From assembly GCF_029543245.1 (NCBI RefSeq), contig NZ_JARQWV010000015.1, positions 62,001-126,000 on the forward strand: a stretch of 64,000 nt of DNA, given 5' to 3'. Under the pieces are notes generated by a model that did no database searches, was not told the origin of the DNA, and saw only the letters and a program-made list of their open reading frames with translations. Positions 1-7,542 of the stretch are shown in pieces (positions within the stretch are counted from its first letter, which is position 1; every line of letters begins with the position of its first letter). The translations under genes were made by a program, and so were the position numbers. Origin of the DNA: Caulobacter endophyticus (GTDB taxonomy: Bacteria > Pseudomonadota > Alphaproteobacteria > Caulobacterales > Caulobacteraceae).

Positions 1-711
1 CGCGGCTATGTCTGCGAGAACTACGGCGCGGCCCTGCGCCTGCCGGAGCTGGGGCCGATCGGCTCCAACGGCCTGGCCAATCCGCGCGATTTCGAGACGC
101 CGGTGGCGGCCTTCGAGGACGTCGATGCGCCCACGCAGGTGATCCAAAAGTTCCAGGGCGAGCTGTGGAGCGCGCAGTGGGACCACAGCCCGCTGGACGT
201 GGTGGCCTGGCACGGCAATCTCGCGCCCTATCGCTACGACCTGTCGCGGTTCAACACGATCAACACGGTCAGCTATGACCATCCCGATCCGTCGATCTTC
301 ACGGTGCTGACCTCGCCCAGCGACACGCCGGGGACGGCGAACGTCGACTTCGTGATCTTCCCGCCGCGCTGGATGGTGGCCGAGCACACCTTCCGCCCGC
401 CCTGGTTCCACCGCAACGTGATGAGCGAGTTCATGGGGCTGGTGCACGGCGCCTACGACGCCAAGGAGGGCGGCTTCGCCCCCGGCGGCGCGAGCCTGCA
501 CAACTGCATGAGCGATCACGGGCCGGACGTGGCCAGTCACCGCAAGGCCACCGAGGCCGAGCTTGGCCCGCACAAGATCGACAACACCCTGGCCTTCATG
601 TTCGAGAGCCGCTGGGTGATCGCCCCGACGAAGTTCGCGCTGGAGCATCGCGCGCTTCAGGTCGACTATGATGCGTGCTGGGACGGGTTCCCCAAGGCCC
701 GCCTGCCGTAA
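1..711 (+). CDS. hmgA: Homogentisate 1,2-dioxygenase, 3' part (5' end outside window)
   Basis: Opens the aromatic ring of homogentisate to maleylacetoacetate in tyrosine and phenylalanine breakdown, using non-haem Fe(II) in the cytoplasm. The reading frame is open from base 1, so the gene starts upstream and about 236 C-terminal residues are seen. The segment GYVCENYG...[14 protein letters not shown] is characteristic of the family. The iron-binding region is intact: HRNVMSE holds the first His and the Glu ligand, and the second His lies in [12 protein letters not shown]. It is followed after 25 bases by a fumarylacetoacetase gene, which acts two steps later in the same pathway, so the two are probably co-transcribed. 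The identification is firm; only the N-terminus is missing. Confidence 0.95.
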   Translation, partial: RGYVCENYGAALRLPELGPIGSNGLANPRDFETPVAAFEDVDAPTQVIQKFQGELWSAQWDHSPLDVVAWHGNLAPYRYDLSRFNTINTVSYDHPDPSIFTVLTSPSDTPGTANVDFVIFPPRWMVAEHTFRPPWFHRNVMSEFMGLVHGAYDAKEGGFAPGGASLHNCMSDHGPDVASHRKATEAELGPHKIDNTLAFMFESRWVIAPTKFALEHRALQVDYDACWDGFPKARLP

Positions 712-736
712 CCAGAACAAGAAGAGGAAGCGCCGA

Positions 737-1741
737 ATGAAGCTCGCGTCTCTGAAGGGCGGCCGCGACGGCCGGCTGGTCGTGGTGTCGAACGACGTGG
801 CCTGGTGCTCAGACGCCGGGACGATCGCGCCGACGCTGCAGGCCGCGCTCGACGATTGGGAGCGCTGCGAGCCGCTGCTGCGCGGGTTGGCCGAGAGCCT
901 TGAGCACGGCGGCGTGCCCAAGGAGCGCTTTCACGAGCACGACGCCTTGAGCCCGCTGCCGCGCGCCTACCAGTGGGTGGACGGCAGCGCTTACGTCAAT
1001 CACGTGCAGCTGGTGCGCAAGGCGCGCGGGGCCGAGATGCCCGACAGCTTCTGGACCGATCCCTTGATGTACCAGGGCGCGTCGGACGGGTTCCTCAGCC
1101 CCCGCGACACCATCCCCCTGGCCGACGCGGCCTGGGGCTGCGATCTGGAGGGCGAGGTGGCGGTGATCGTCGGCGACGTGCCGCTGGGCGCCAGCCGCAA
1201 GGAGGCCCTGGAGGCCATTCGCCTTGTGATGCTGTGCAACGACGTCTCCCTGCGCAACCTGATCCCGGCCGAACTGGCCAAAGGCTTCGGCTTCGTGCAG
1301 TCAAAGCCGGCCAGCGCCTTCTCGCCGGTGGCGGTTTCGCCCGACGCCCTGCCGGGCTGGAGCGACGGCAAGCTGCACGGCGCGCTGCTGATCGAGCTGA
1401 ACGGCAAGGACTTCGGCAAGGCGGACGCCGGCGTCGACATGACCTTCGACTTCGGAACCCTGGTGGCTCACGCGGCCAAGACCCGCGCCCTGGCGGCCGG
1501 CACCATCGTCGGCTCGGGCACGGTTTCGAACCGCGACGCCGACGGCGGTCCGGGCAAGCCGATTTCGCAAGGAGGCCTTGGCTATTCGTGCCTGGCCGAG
1601 GTGCGCACCGTCGAGACTATCCTGCACGGCGCGCCCCAGACGCCGTTCCTGCTGGGTGACGACACCGTGCGCATCGAGATGAAGGACGCCAAGGGTCACA
1701 CCATCTTCGGCGCCATCGAGCAGACGGTCGAGCGGGTTTGA
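737..1741 (+). CDS. fahA: Fumarylacetoacetate hydrolase family protein (fumarylacetoacetase)
   Basis: Predicted to hydrolyse fumarylacetoacetate to fumarate and acetoacetate, the last step of tyrosine degradation. The 334-aa protein has an FAH N-terminal region and a catalytic C-terminal domain with the acidic metal-binding segment WGCDLEGEVAVIVG and the glycine-rich GTIVGSGTVSN. The frame is open further upstream, but the ATG at 737 is preceded by a purine-rich AAGAGGAAG and gives a normal N-terminus (MKLASLKGGRDGRLVVVSND). It lies 25 bases after hmgA, and its stop codon overlaps the start of the Rieske gene. The family includes other 2-oxo-acid hydrolases, but the hmgA neighbour makes fumarylacetoacetase the best call. 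Confidence 0.9.
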   Translation: MKLASLKGGRDGRLVVVSNDVAWCSDAGTIAPTLQAALDDWERCEPLLRGLAESLEHGGVPKERFHEHDALSPLPRAYQWVDGSAYVNHVQLVRKARGAEMPDSFWTDPLMYQGASDGFLSPRDTIPLADAAWGCDLEGEVAVIVGDVPLGASRKEALEAIRLVMLCNDVSLRNLIPAELAKGFGFVQSKPASAFSPVAVSPDALPGWSDGKLHGALLIELNGKDFGKADAGVDMTFDFGTLVAHAAKTRALAAGTIVGSGTVSNRDADGGPGKPISQGGLGYSCLAEVRTVETILHGAPQTPFLLGDDTVRIEMKDAKGHTIFGAIEQTVERV

Positions 1742-2112
1742 ACGACGAAGTCGAAACGGTTGGACGAGTCTGGTCGACGCGCGCCGGGATCAATCTCGGC
1801 CCGCTGGACCTGATCGCCGACGGCGCGGCGCGCAACTACGTGCTGCAGATCGGCGCCAATCGTTTCCATGGCTTCGTGGTGCGCAGGGGCGAGGCGGCGT
1901 TCGGCTATGTCGACCGCTGCCCGCACGCCGGCCTGCCGCTGGCGCAGCAACTGGATCAGTACCTGACGCCTGATGGCGGCATGATCGCCTGCTCCTGGCA
2001 CGGCGCGGTCTTCGCCATCGAGGACGGCGCCTGCCTGGGCGGTCCCTGCGCCGGCGGGCGGCTTACGCCCTGGCCGGTGCGGGTCGAGAACGGGCGCCTG
2101 CTGACCGCGTAA
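1738..2112 (+). CDS. Rieske [2Fe-2S] domain protein
   Basis: A small (124 aa) ferredoxin-like Rieske protein. Both halves of the cluster motif are present: CPHAG in the middle of the protein and CSWHG further on, giving two Cys and two His ligands. The start is a TTG that overlaps the fahA stop (TTGA), which implies translational coupling; a longer form is not possible without entering fahA. The position right after hmgA-fahA suggests a role in the same operon, perhaps as an electron carrier or a small nitrite-reductase/dioxygenase-type ferredoxin, but no partner oxygenase is visible here. The substrate and partner are unknown. Confidence 0.85.
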   Translation: MNDEVETVGRVWSTRAGINLGPLDLIADGAARNYVLQIGANRFHGFVVRRGEAAFGYVDRCPHAGLPLAQQLDQYLTPDGGMIACSWHGAVFAIEDGACLGGPCAGGRLTPWPVRVENGRLLTA

Positions 2113-2185
2113 AATACGTATAAGCACGTCCAGGTTGATTTGCGCCGATCCCGGTGGTTTCGTGAAGCGGGATCGGGAGAAGGGC

Positions 2186-3175
2186 ATGACCGGACTTTCG
2201 GGGATCGTCGACGATCTCGAAGGCGTCGCGCTCGAGGTCGCGCAGCGCCAGCCGCCCGTGGTCTCGTCCCGGGTGCTGGCCTTCCTGTCCAAGGTCGCCC
2301 ACGTCGTCGACCAGGCCTATCGCGATGTCCTGGCCCTGCTGATCGACGTCAAGTACGTGGGCGATGACGCCTTTCAGACCGGTGAGATCAGGGACTTCCA
2401 GCGGCGCGCCGAGCGGATTCTGGAGACCAGCCATTATCGCGACGCCGAAGAGATATGCAGTCGGCTAAGAACGCTGCGCGACGCTCACCTTTCGGATCTG
2501 CTGGGCCTGGTGGGCCAGGACGCGGGCGGTCAGTGGCGGGCGCTGTTCGACCTGATCGAGGATCGGGAGGGCGGCATCATCCGGATGATCCGCGAGGAAC
2601 TCTGGCGGTTGTCGCAGGCGCTGGATCACGCTCGCGGTCCCGCCGACCTGGAATCGCTGCGGGAGATCGCCTCGGAGGCGGGCGCCCAGGTCAGGCGCGA
2701 CCTGGCCGATCTCAGCGCCTTCACCAATCGCATACTCGGCCTCAGCGGCCAGGCCGGCCTGATGGAGATGCTGAGGGACGGACGGCCGCCGTCCCTCGTG
2801 GTCAAGGAGATCTCGCTGATGGTCGATCAGAGGCAGCAGCATACCTACACCACCGGCGATAACTCCGTGCTGATAGGGGCGGGCGCGACGACGGGCGACG
2901 TCAGCCTCCAGCAGGGCGCGCCCATCGATCTGGCCGCCCTTGCCGCGGAACTGGACACGCTGCGCGCGGCGATGAAGGCGCAGGCGACCGGGGCGGCGGA
3001 GGAAGACGTGGCCATCGGCGCCGTGGCGGCGGCCCAGGCGGCCGCCAAGGCGGGCGACGAAAGCGGCGCGCTGAAGGCCTTGAAGAGCGCGGGAAAGTGG
3101 GCGCTCGGCGTGGCCGAGAAGGTTGCGGCGCCGATCGCGACCGCGGCGCTGAAACCCCTGCTGGGTCTGCCGTGA
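2186..3175 (+). CDS. Unrecognised 329-aa protein: helical N-terminus, short beta linker, amphipathic C-terminus
   Basis: I do not recognise this family with confidence. The ATG at 2186 follows a good GGAGAAGG site; an upstream ATG at 2135 lacks one. Residues 1 to about 215 look helical (many Leu/Arg/Glu heptads). Then comes a short polar, probably beta segment (HTYTTGDNSVLIGAGATTGD), an alanine-rich helix, and a C-terminal stretch of the type LKSAGKWALGVAEKVAAP...ALKPLLG. From memory, a T-G-D-N linker followed by a K-W-A-L...A-A...A-L-K tail is common in stand-alone proteins of bacterial conflict loci, including AbiTii-domain proteins. That parallel is an inference only. It stands alone between the tyrosine operon and a minus-strand sRNA candidate. 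Confidence 0.6.
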   Translation: MTGLSGIVDDLEGVALEVAQRQPPVVSSRVLAFLSKVAHVVDQAYRDVLALLIDVKYVGDDAFQTGEIRDFQRRAERILETSHYRDAEEICSRLRTLRDAHLSDLLGLVGQDAGGQWRALFDLIEDREGGIIRMIREELWRLSQALDHARGPADLESLREIASEAGAQVRRDLADLSAFTNRILGLSGQAGLMEMLRDGRPPSLVVKEISLMVDQRQQHTYTTGDNSVLIGAGATTGDVSLQQGAPIDLAALAAELDTLRAAMKAQATGAAEEDVAIGAVAAAQAAAKAGDESGALKALKSAGKWALGVAEKVAAPIATAALKPLLGLP

Positions 3176-3189
3176 CGCCGGAGCCTGCG

Positions 3190-3260
3190 GGCAAAAGAAA
3201 AGCCGCCCTCCAGGAGAAGAAGGCGGCCCAGTGAATTGGGAGGAAACGCCCAGGAAGGGC
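3190..3260 (-). ncRNA. Candidate trans-acting small RNA, about 70 nt
   Basis: On the minus strand a promoter-like pair TTGTCA (3295-3290), a 17-base spacer and TATATA (3272-3267) is followed about 7 bases later by a short transcript that ends in a strong intrinsic terminator. A first small hairpin (GCCC, loop TTCCT, GGGC; 3260-3248) is followed by a single-stranded TTTCCTCCC. Then comes a 10-bp terminator stem (GCCGCC.../...GGCGGC, including three G-U pairs, about 3227-3202) with loop TCTCCT, and TTTTCTTTT. No sensible ORF fits. Three exposed CU-rich stretches resemble the anti-Shine-Dalgarno loops of alphaproteobacterial sRNAs. Expression is not proven; the call rests on promoter, structure and terminator only. 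Confidence 0.6.
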
Positions 3261-3266
3261 AGGACC

Positions 3267-3295
3267 TATATAGCGGCTTCGATCGCGCGTGACAA
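3267..3295 (-). promoter_or_regulatory. Sigma-70-type promoter of the sRNA candidate
   Basis: TTGTCA at 3295-3290, a spacer of exactly 17 bases, and TATATA at 3272-3267, read on the minus strand. The -35 element forms one half of the perfect palindrome at 3290-3303, so a bound repressor would block polymerase. Confidence 0.6.
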
Positions 3296-3303
3296 CGTTG
3301 TCA
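3290..3303. promoter_or_regulatory. Perfect 14-bp palindrome, LacI-family-like operator
   Basis: TGACAACGTTGTCA reads the same on both strands. The central CG and the outer TGACA/TGTCA halves are like LacI-family operators. It overlaps the -35 box of the sRNA candidate. The cognate regulator is not in this window. Confidence 0.5.
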
Positions 3304-3343
3304 TGAATTTTTCGGCGAAAATAGTTGGTCAGCGTGGCGTCGG

Positions 3344-3709
3344 CTACTTCCGACGGCGCGCCGTAGCGACCTCGGCCGGGGTGACGGCCTTGCCCGTATT
3401 GCCCCAAGAGGAGCGAACATAGGTCAAAAGGCCCGCGAGATCGGCGTCGGTCATGTCGTCCCTGAAGCCCGGCATCTCGTTCTTGCCGTTCAGCACGATG
3501 GAGAGCAGGGGCTTGGCGTCGCCCTGGATCAGCGGCGTGCCCGCCAGGGCGGGGTAGGCGCCCTTGACGCCCTTGCCGCTCGCCTGGTGGCAGGCGGCGC
3601 AGTTGTCAGCGTAGAGCGTCCGGCCAGGGGGCGGAGCGGCCAGGGCCGAGGCGGCCGGAAGGGCGGCCGCGGTCAGGGCCAGGGCGGTGAAAAGCGTGTT
3701 GCGGTACAT
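3344..3709 (-). CDS. Class I c-type cytochrome, exported
   Basis: A 121-aa periplasmic electron carrier. Residues 1-24 form a signal peptide ending in ALAAP. The single haem site is CAACH, in NCAACHQASGKGVKGAYPALAGTP, and the distal Met ligand is probably in KNEMPGFRDDMTDADLAGLLTYVR. This layout matches small cytochromes c that are partners of dehydrogenases, for example in alcohol or nitrite oxidation. No enzyme partner lies beside it. The 3' end faces the sRNA candidate, and a GNAT gene is divergent on the other side. Confidence 0.9.
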   Translation of the reverse strand: MYRNTLFTALALTAAALPAASALAAPPPGRTLYADNCAACHQASGKGVKGAYPALAGTPLIQGDAKPLLSIVLNGKNEMPGFRDDMTDADLAGLLTYVRSSWGNTGKAVTPAEVATARRRK

Positions 3710-3839
3710 CAGGTCTCCCCGGGGAGGGTGTCGTCGACTCGACGGCGTCGGCTCCGTCCGGCGCAGGGTAGCCGAGGCGGGCTGTCCGGAGATAGGCGCT
3801 GGACCTTGCGCCGTGTTCCAGGGGGGCTATGTCCGACGG

Positions 3840-4391
3840 ATGACCGACCTGATCCTGCGCCTGGCCAAGCCGGAAGACATTCCCGCCCTGACCGCGCTGA
3901 TGAACGCGGCGATCGCCGAGCTGTTGACGCCGTTCCTGCCGCCGGAGGGTGTGGCGGCTTCGTTCGAGGTCATGGGCTTGGACAGCCAGCTGATCGCCGA
4001 CGGCACCTATTTCGTCGTGGAGGATGAGGGAGAGATCGCCGGCTGCGGGGGCTGGAGTCGGCGCGCCACCTTGTTCGGCGGCGATCATTCGGCGGGGCGC
4101 GACGCGGCCATGCTGGATCCGGCGCGCGACGCCGCCCGGGTGCGGGCGATGTATACCCACCCCGACCATGTGCGCAAAGGCGTCGGCCGGATGATCCTGG
4201 CCGCCTGCGAGCAGGCGGCGGCCGGCGAGGGCTTCACCCGCGCCGAAATGGCCGCGACCATGGGCGGCGTGCCGCTGTACGAGGCTTGCGGCTATCACCT
4301 GATCGAGCCGTTCACCGCGCCGACCTCCAAGGGCTACGACGTGCCGCTGGCGCGGATGGGCAAGGCCTTGGGACCGGCCCCGGCGCGCTAG
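3840..4391 (+). CDS. GNAT family N-acetyltransferase
   Basis: A 183-aa acetyl-CoA-dependent transferase. The acetyl-CoA pyrophosphate-binding motif is HVRKGVGRMIL (R-x-x-G-x-G-R), preceded by the beta-strand VRAMYTHPDH. The C-terminal segment PLYEACGYHLIE is the usual end of the fold. The ATG at 3840 (MTDLILRLAKPEDIPAL) gives the standard N-terminus; upstream extension has no similarity to GNATs. Substrate unknown. It is divergent from the cytochrome c gene and convergent with the PI-PLC gene, so it is probably monocistronic. Confidence 0.85.
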   Translation: MTDLILRLAKPEDIPALTALMNAAIAELLTPFLPPEGVAASFEVMGLDSQLIADGTYFVVEDEGEIAGCGGWSRRATLFGGDHSAGRDAAMLDPARDAARVRAMYTHPDHVRKGVGRMILAACEQAAAGEGFTRAEMAATMGGVPLYEACGYHLIEPFTAPTSKGYDVPLARMGKALGPAPAR

Positions 4392-4412
4392 GCGCCGGAG
4401 CCGGCCGCCGGC

Positions 4413-5762
4413 TCATTTCACGAAGAGCTTCTGGTTGCTGGCGATCATCAGGTCGAGCAGGCCTTCGGGTTGGGTCATGAAGTCCATGGGCAGGGTCCCG
4501 TAGGGGGTGACCCCGTTCTCGATGATGTAGTCGAAGATGTGGGCGTTGATCATGTAGAAGCCCTCGGCGACGCCGCGCGGGAAATCCACCGCGTTCGAGC
4601 CGCTGAGGAAGTTCAGGAACCACGCGCCCTTTTGCCAACCGGCCAGGTACTTCTCGATCAGGGCGACCTTGTCAGGGACCAGGAACGAATTGAGGCCGTA
4701 TCGATCCTGGATCGCATAGGGTTCGCCCGCCGAGTTGAACAGGTATCCGCCGGCTTCGGTGAAGCTGTCGCTGTCGTCGGGCCATTTGAAGGTGTCCGAG
4801 CCGGTCTGGTTCTTGAACTCGATCATCTCGATGCCGCGGCAGTGGAGATACTTGGTGCTGGCCGTGTCGAAGGGATAGCGGCGCATGAAGACGATCTTCT
4901 GCCGCAGATCCTTCAGGGGTTTCTGGTGGGTGTCGATCTCGAAATGGTCCAGCCAGTTGTCGCCGCCGAAGGTGTTGTTCAGCGCGCGGCGCACCAGACT
5001 GATGACGCTGTCCTGGAAGTAGTTCTCGGCGTCGGAGTTGATGCACATCACGATCGTTTCCTTGGTTCCCCGGTGCTTGAGGAACTCGGCCATCGGCGCG
5101 AGGCAGTCCTTTTCGAAGTACTTCCCGGTGTTCGATCCGCCGTGGACGATTTCGAGCGGGTAGGTGGAATCCAGGCGGATGTCGAAGTAGCGGGCGCCCT
5201 TGTCGAGCTGTTCGGCGATCGACAGGTCCTGGCAGCGGCTGAGGCCGAGGATGTAGGCGGCGGTGCCTGCGTCGTGGGAGCCAGGGAGGGTGAGGTCGCG
5301 CAGATAGAGGTCGTCGGAAAGCTTCGACATCCAGGTCCTGGGATCGATCTTCGGGATCAGGACGATGGTCAGCTTGCCGTCGTTCCCGTCCGAAGAGGCG
5401 GGGTGCTGGGCTTCCAGCACCTGGAAATGGGGCGCGGCGTCACCGAACGTGGGCAGGTAGCCCTTCCGGCAGCCCATGTTCTTCGCCAGATCGGGCGCGG
5501 TGACGGGGCGTGCGTCGGCCAGCGTGCCGACTTCGCCGAACGGCGTGGAGAAGCTCAGGCGGAACTCGGCGGAGTTGTGGCCTTGGGCGAGCGTCTGGGG
5601 GCTGGCGGCCGTCCTTCCGTAGGGGGGAATCTGGCCGCCGCTGAACACCAGGGGATTGCGCTCTCCCGGTGAGGCCCAGTCCCCGGCGTGAATGAGCGTG
5701 GTCGTGATCTCGACCGGCTGATCGGTCATGTTGATGATCTGCAGGGTGCAGTCGATGCTCAT
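4413..5762 (-). CDS. PI-PLC X-domain phosphodiesterase with N-terminal beta domain
   Basis: A 449-aa protein. The C-terminal 290 residues resemble phosphatidylinositol-specific phospholipase C: LTLPGSHDAGT carries the first catalytic His, ARYFDIRLD the conserved Arg/Asp, and LEIVHGG the second His. The first ~150 residues (SIDCTLQIINMTDQPVEITT...) look like a beta-sandwich of the type fused to some bacterial PI-PLCs. I chose the ATG at 5762 because GGAG lies 6 bases upstream; an ATG at 5834 would add 24 residues but has no clear ribosome site. No signal peptide is evident, so export is uncertain. Substrate could be PI, GPI-like lipids or another phosphodiester. Confidence 0.8.
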   Translation of the reverse strand: MSIDCTLQIINMTDQPVEITTTLIHAGDWASPGERNPLVFSGGQIPPYGRTAASPQTLAQGHNSAEFRLSFSTPFGEVGTLADARPVTAPDLAKNMGCRKGYLPTFGDAAPHFQVLEAQHPASSDGNDGKLTIVLIPKIDPRTWMSKLSDDLYLRDLTLPGSHDAGTAAYILGLSRCQDLSIAEQLDKGARYFDIRLDSTYPLEIVHGGSNTGKYFEKDCLAPMAEFLKHRGTKETIVMCINSDAENYFQDSVISLVRRALNNTFGGDNWLDHFEIDTHQKPLKDLRQKIVFMRRYPFDTASTKYLHCRGIEMIEFKNQTGSDTFKWPDDSDSFTEAGGYLFNSAGEPYAIQDRYGLNSFLVPDKVALIEKYLAGWQKGAWFLNFLSGSNAVDFPRGVAEGFYMINAHIFDYIIENGVTPYGTLPMDFMTQPEGLLDLMIASNQKLFVK

Positions 5763-5936
5763 GGGCAGCTCCACTATGCCGACGACCACAGGGACGTGGT
5801 CAGAGGCGTCGATCCGCCGTCGGTTTTCGGGCATCGGTGCGGCTGCTCGCTATGCAAGAAGCGTCACGAAATACAATTTATGGAAAAAGTTTGGGCGAGC
5901 CTTGCTCAAGCCCAGTCGCGCCCCGGCGCGAAGAGT

Positions 5937-5961
5937 GGGGCGAGCCATAGCGGCTCGCCCC
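5937..5961 (-). terminator. Terminator-like hairpin after flagellin
   Basis: Perfect 10-bp stem GGGGCGAGCC / GGCTCGCCCC with a 5-base loop, 24 bases after the flagellin stop codon on the minus strand. The T tract is poor (ACTCTTC). Confidence 0.6.
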
Positions 5962-5984
5962 GGTAGTCTTGGTCGCAGGTCCGC

Positions 5985-6806
5985 TTAGCGGAACAGGCTC
6001 AGGATCGAGCTCGACGACTGGTTGGCGATCGAGAGCGCCTGGATGCCCAGCTGCTGCTTGGTTTGCAGGGCTTGGAGCTTGGCGCTTTCCTTGGCCAGGT
6101 CGGCGTCGACCAGGTTGCCCACACCGGCGTCGAGGCTGTCTTGCAGCTTGCCGACGAAGTTCAGGTGGGTGTCCAGACCGGTCGAGCTGGTGCCCAGCGA
6201 GGCCAGCTTGTTGGTCGCCGTTTGCAGGGCCGTGTCGATGGTGGTGATCATCGTCTTGGCCGCGGCGGCGGTCGTGAAGGTGGTCGTGGTCGACAGACCG
6301 ATGCCGGCCAGCGACAGGGTCTTGGAGTTGACGGTGATGCCCGAGCCGTCAGAGTTGGCCAGGTAGGTCAGCTTGGCGGTCTTGCCGTCGATGATGCTGG
6401 CGCCGTTGAACTTGGCGTTCGAGACGGCCTTGGTGATCTGGTCGCGCAGCGAGTTGAAGTCAGCCTTCAGCGCGTTGAACGACGCGGTGTTCAGCGAGGT
6501 GTCGGAAGCGGCCAGGGCCTTTTCCTTCATCTTGCCGAGCAGGTCGGTCACCGTGTCGCCGGCCGCCAGCGCGACGTCGATCGTGGACTGACCGCGCTGC
6601 AGCGAGTCCTTCACGGCGTTGATCGAGGACGAGGTGGCCGATTGGTTCTTGGCGGTGGCCCAGATGGCGCCGTTGTCCTTGGCGGAGCCGATCTTCTTGC
6701 CGGTATTGATCCGCTGTTGCGAGATCTGCAGCTCGCTGTTGGTCGAGTTCAGGTTCTGCAGGGCGATCATCGCCCCCGAGTTCGTGTTGATGCTGTTCAG
6801 CGCCAT
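5985..6806 (-). CDS. Flagellin
   Basis: A 273-aa structural subunit of the flagellar filament. It starts [20 protein letters not shown] and contains the conserved D0/D1 segment [21 protein letters not shown]. It ends with [21 protein letters not shown], the canonical C-terminal D0 helix. The central domain is short (about 60 residues, T/S/A rich), as in the small Caulobacter flagellins. The SD AAGGAG lies 9 bases before the ATG. The gene stands alone, with its own terminator and a 317-base upstream region, and no other flagellar gene is near. Which of the several Caulobacter flagellin paralogues it corresponds to cannot be told here. Confidence 0.95.
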   Translation of the reverse strand: MALNSINTNSGAMIALQNLNSTNSELQISQQRINTGKKIGSAKDNGAIWATAKNQSATSSSINAVKDSLQRGQSTIDVALAAGDTVTDLLGKMKEKALAASDTSLNTASFNALKADFNSLRDQITKAVSNAKFNGASIIDGKTAKLTYLANSDGSGITVNSKTLSLAGIGLSTTTTFTTAAAAKTMITTIDTALQTATNKLASLGTSSTGLDTHLNFVGKLQDSLDAGVGNLVDADLAKESAKLQALQTKQQLGIQALSIANQSSSSILSLFR

Positions 6807-6830
6807 TACGAAGACTCCTTCTTGAGGTGT

Positions 6831-6852
6831 CCGGCGTCATTTTGACGGCCGG
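6831..6852 (-). promoter_or_regulatory. Hairpin in the flagellin 5' leader
   Basis: CCGGCGTCA and TGACGGCCGG can pair (9 bp with one bulged G, loop of three bases) about 25 bases before the flagellin start codon. Caulobacter flagellin mRNA stability is controlled through its 5' leader by FlbT, so this is a candidate site; the link is inferred. Confidence 0.4.
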
Positions 6853-7055
6853 AGGGCTTTTTGCCCCACTGCAATGTTTCGTAATCTTCTTGACATTGAG
6901 TGAAAATGTCGCGGTTACCGCAGCGTTTACTGTAGTGGTTCGTTAACTGAAATTGACGCAGTCCCGCGACTGAATCGAATGCTCGGGCCGGGCGAGGCTT
7001 TGAGACTCTTGGGCGCGCCGTCTAGTCTCTGGAAGCATTGTCCTGAACGACGAAA

Positions 7056-7074
7056 GCCGGGCGTACGACCCGGC
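7056..7074 (-). terminator. Hairpin after the 7124-7468 gene
   Basis: GCCGGG / CCCGGC with a 7-base loop; on the minus strand it is followed by TTTCG, so it may end the small gene upstream of it. Confidence 0.45.
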
Positions 7075-7123
7075 CTTCATGATCGATGATTCAAACTGTC
7101 CTCGACGCGGAGCGCCGATAAAG

Positions 7124-7468
7124 TCACGCGCAGAGGCGGGTGGGCTCGGCCTCGGGTTCGTCGGCGTCGAACATGTCGAAGGCCTCTTCCCATGCGGCCA
7201 GTCGGGTTTCACGCAGGGCCGCGTCGTCGATCACCCGCACCAGCTGGTCCTCGCGGTCGTTCCAGACGAGACCGACATCGGTCGCTCGCTCGGCGTCGCC
7301 GCCCAGCAGCAGGATCACGTCGGCCTTGGCCGCCCGTTCGGGGCTCAGTCGCATCAGGGTGCGGCCGCCGCCCATGTCGCGGTGGATGTCGGCGAAGGCC
7401 AGCACGGCCGAGATCATCGCGGCGCTGACCGGGCGGACGTGCCAGGACTGGCAGGCGAGGCGGCTCAT
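7124..7468 (-). CDS. Conserved-looking small protein, unknown function (114 aa)
   Basis: Not recognised. The ATG at 7468 has GGAG 8 bases upstream, so it is preferred to the ATG at 7507. The sequence (SRLACQSWHVRPVSAAM...) has an alanine-rich middle, an Asp/Glu-rich end (AFDMFDADEPEAEP) and no signal peptide. It is transcribed divergently from a WYL-domain regulator with only 74 bases between the start codons, so it is a candidate target of that regulator. Codon use looks like that of its neighbours. Confidence 0.6.
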   Translation of the reverse strand: MSRLACQSWHVRPVSAAMISAVLAFADIHRDMGGGRTLMRLSPERAAKADVILLLGGDAERATDVGLVWNDREDQLVRVIDDAALRETRLAAWEEAFDMFDADEPEAEPTRLCA

Positions 7469-7542
7469 GTCGGTTTCTCCGAACGATTGCGATGATCTCT
7501 TTTCCACGTGCGTTGCGTCAAAAACGGTCGTAATGATCCGGA

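Larger units (their letters stand above)
6807..7123. other. Intergenic region upstream of flagellin
   Basis: 317 bases without a gene. It holds the flagellin leader, three GANTC sites (6813, 6972, 7004) that would be CcrM methylation targets in Caulobacter, a TTAAC at about 6943, and a hairpin at 7056-7074. I saw no clear sigma-54 (-24/-12) or sigma-28 promoter by eye, so the flagellin promoter is not located. Confidence 0.5.

Noticed and set aside
5763..5834. Upstream ATG at 5834 as start of the PI-PLC gene
   Set aside because: No ribosome site, and the added 24 residues are charged and unlike a signal peptide.
7192..7428. Plus-strand Arg/Pro-rich ORF within the small unknown gene
   Set aside because: Antisense shadow; the minus-strand frame has an SD and normal composition.
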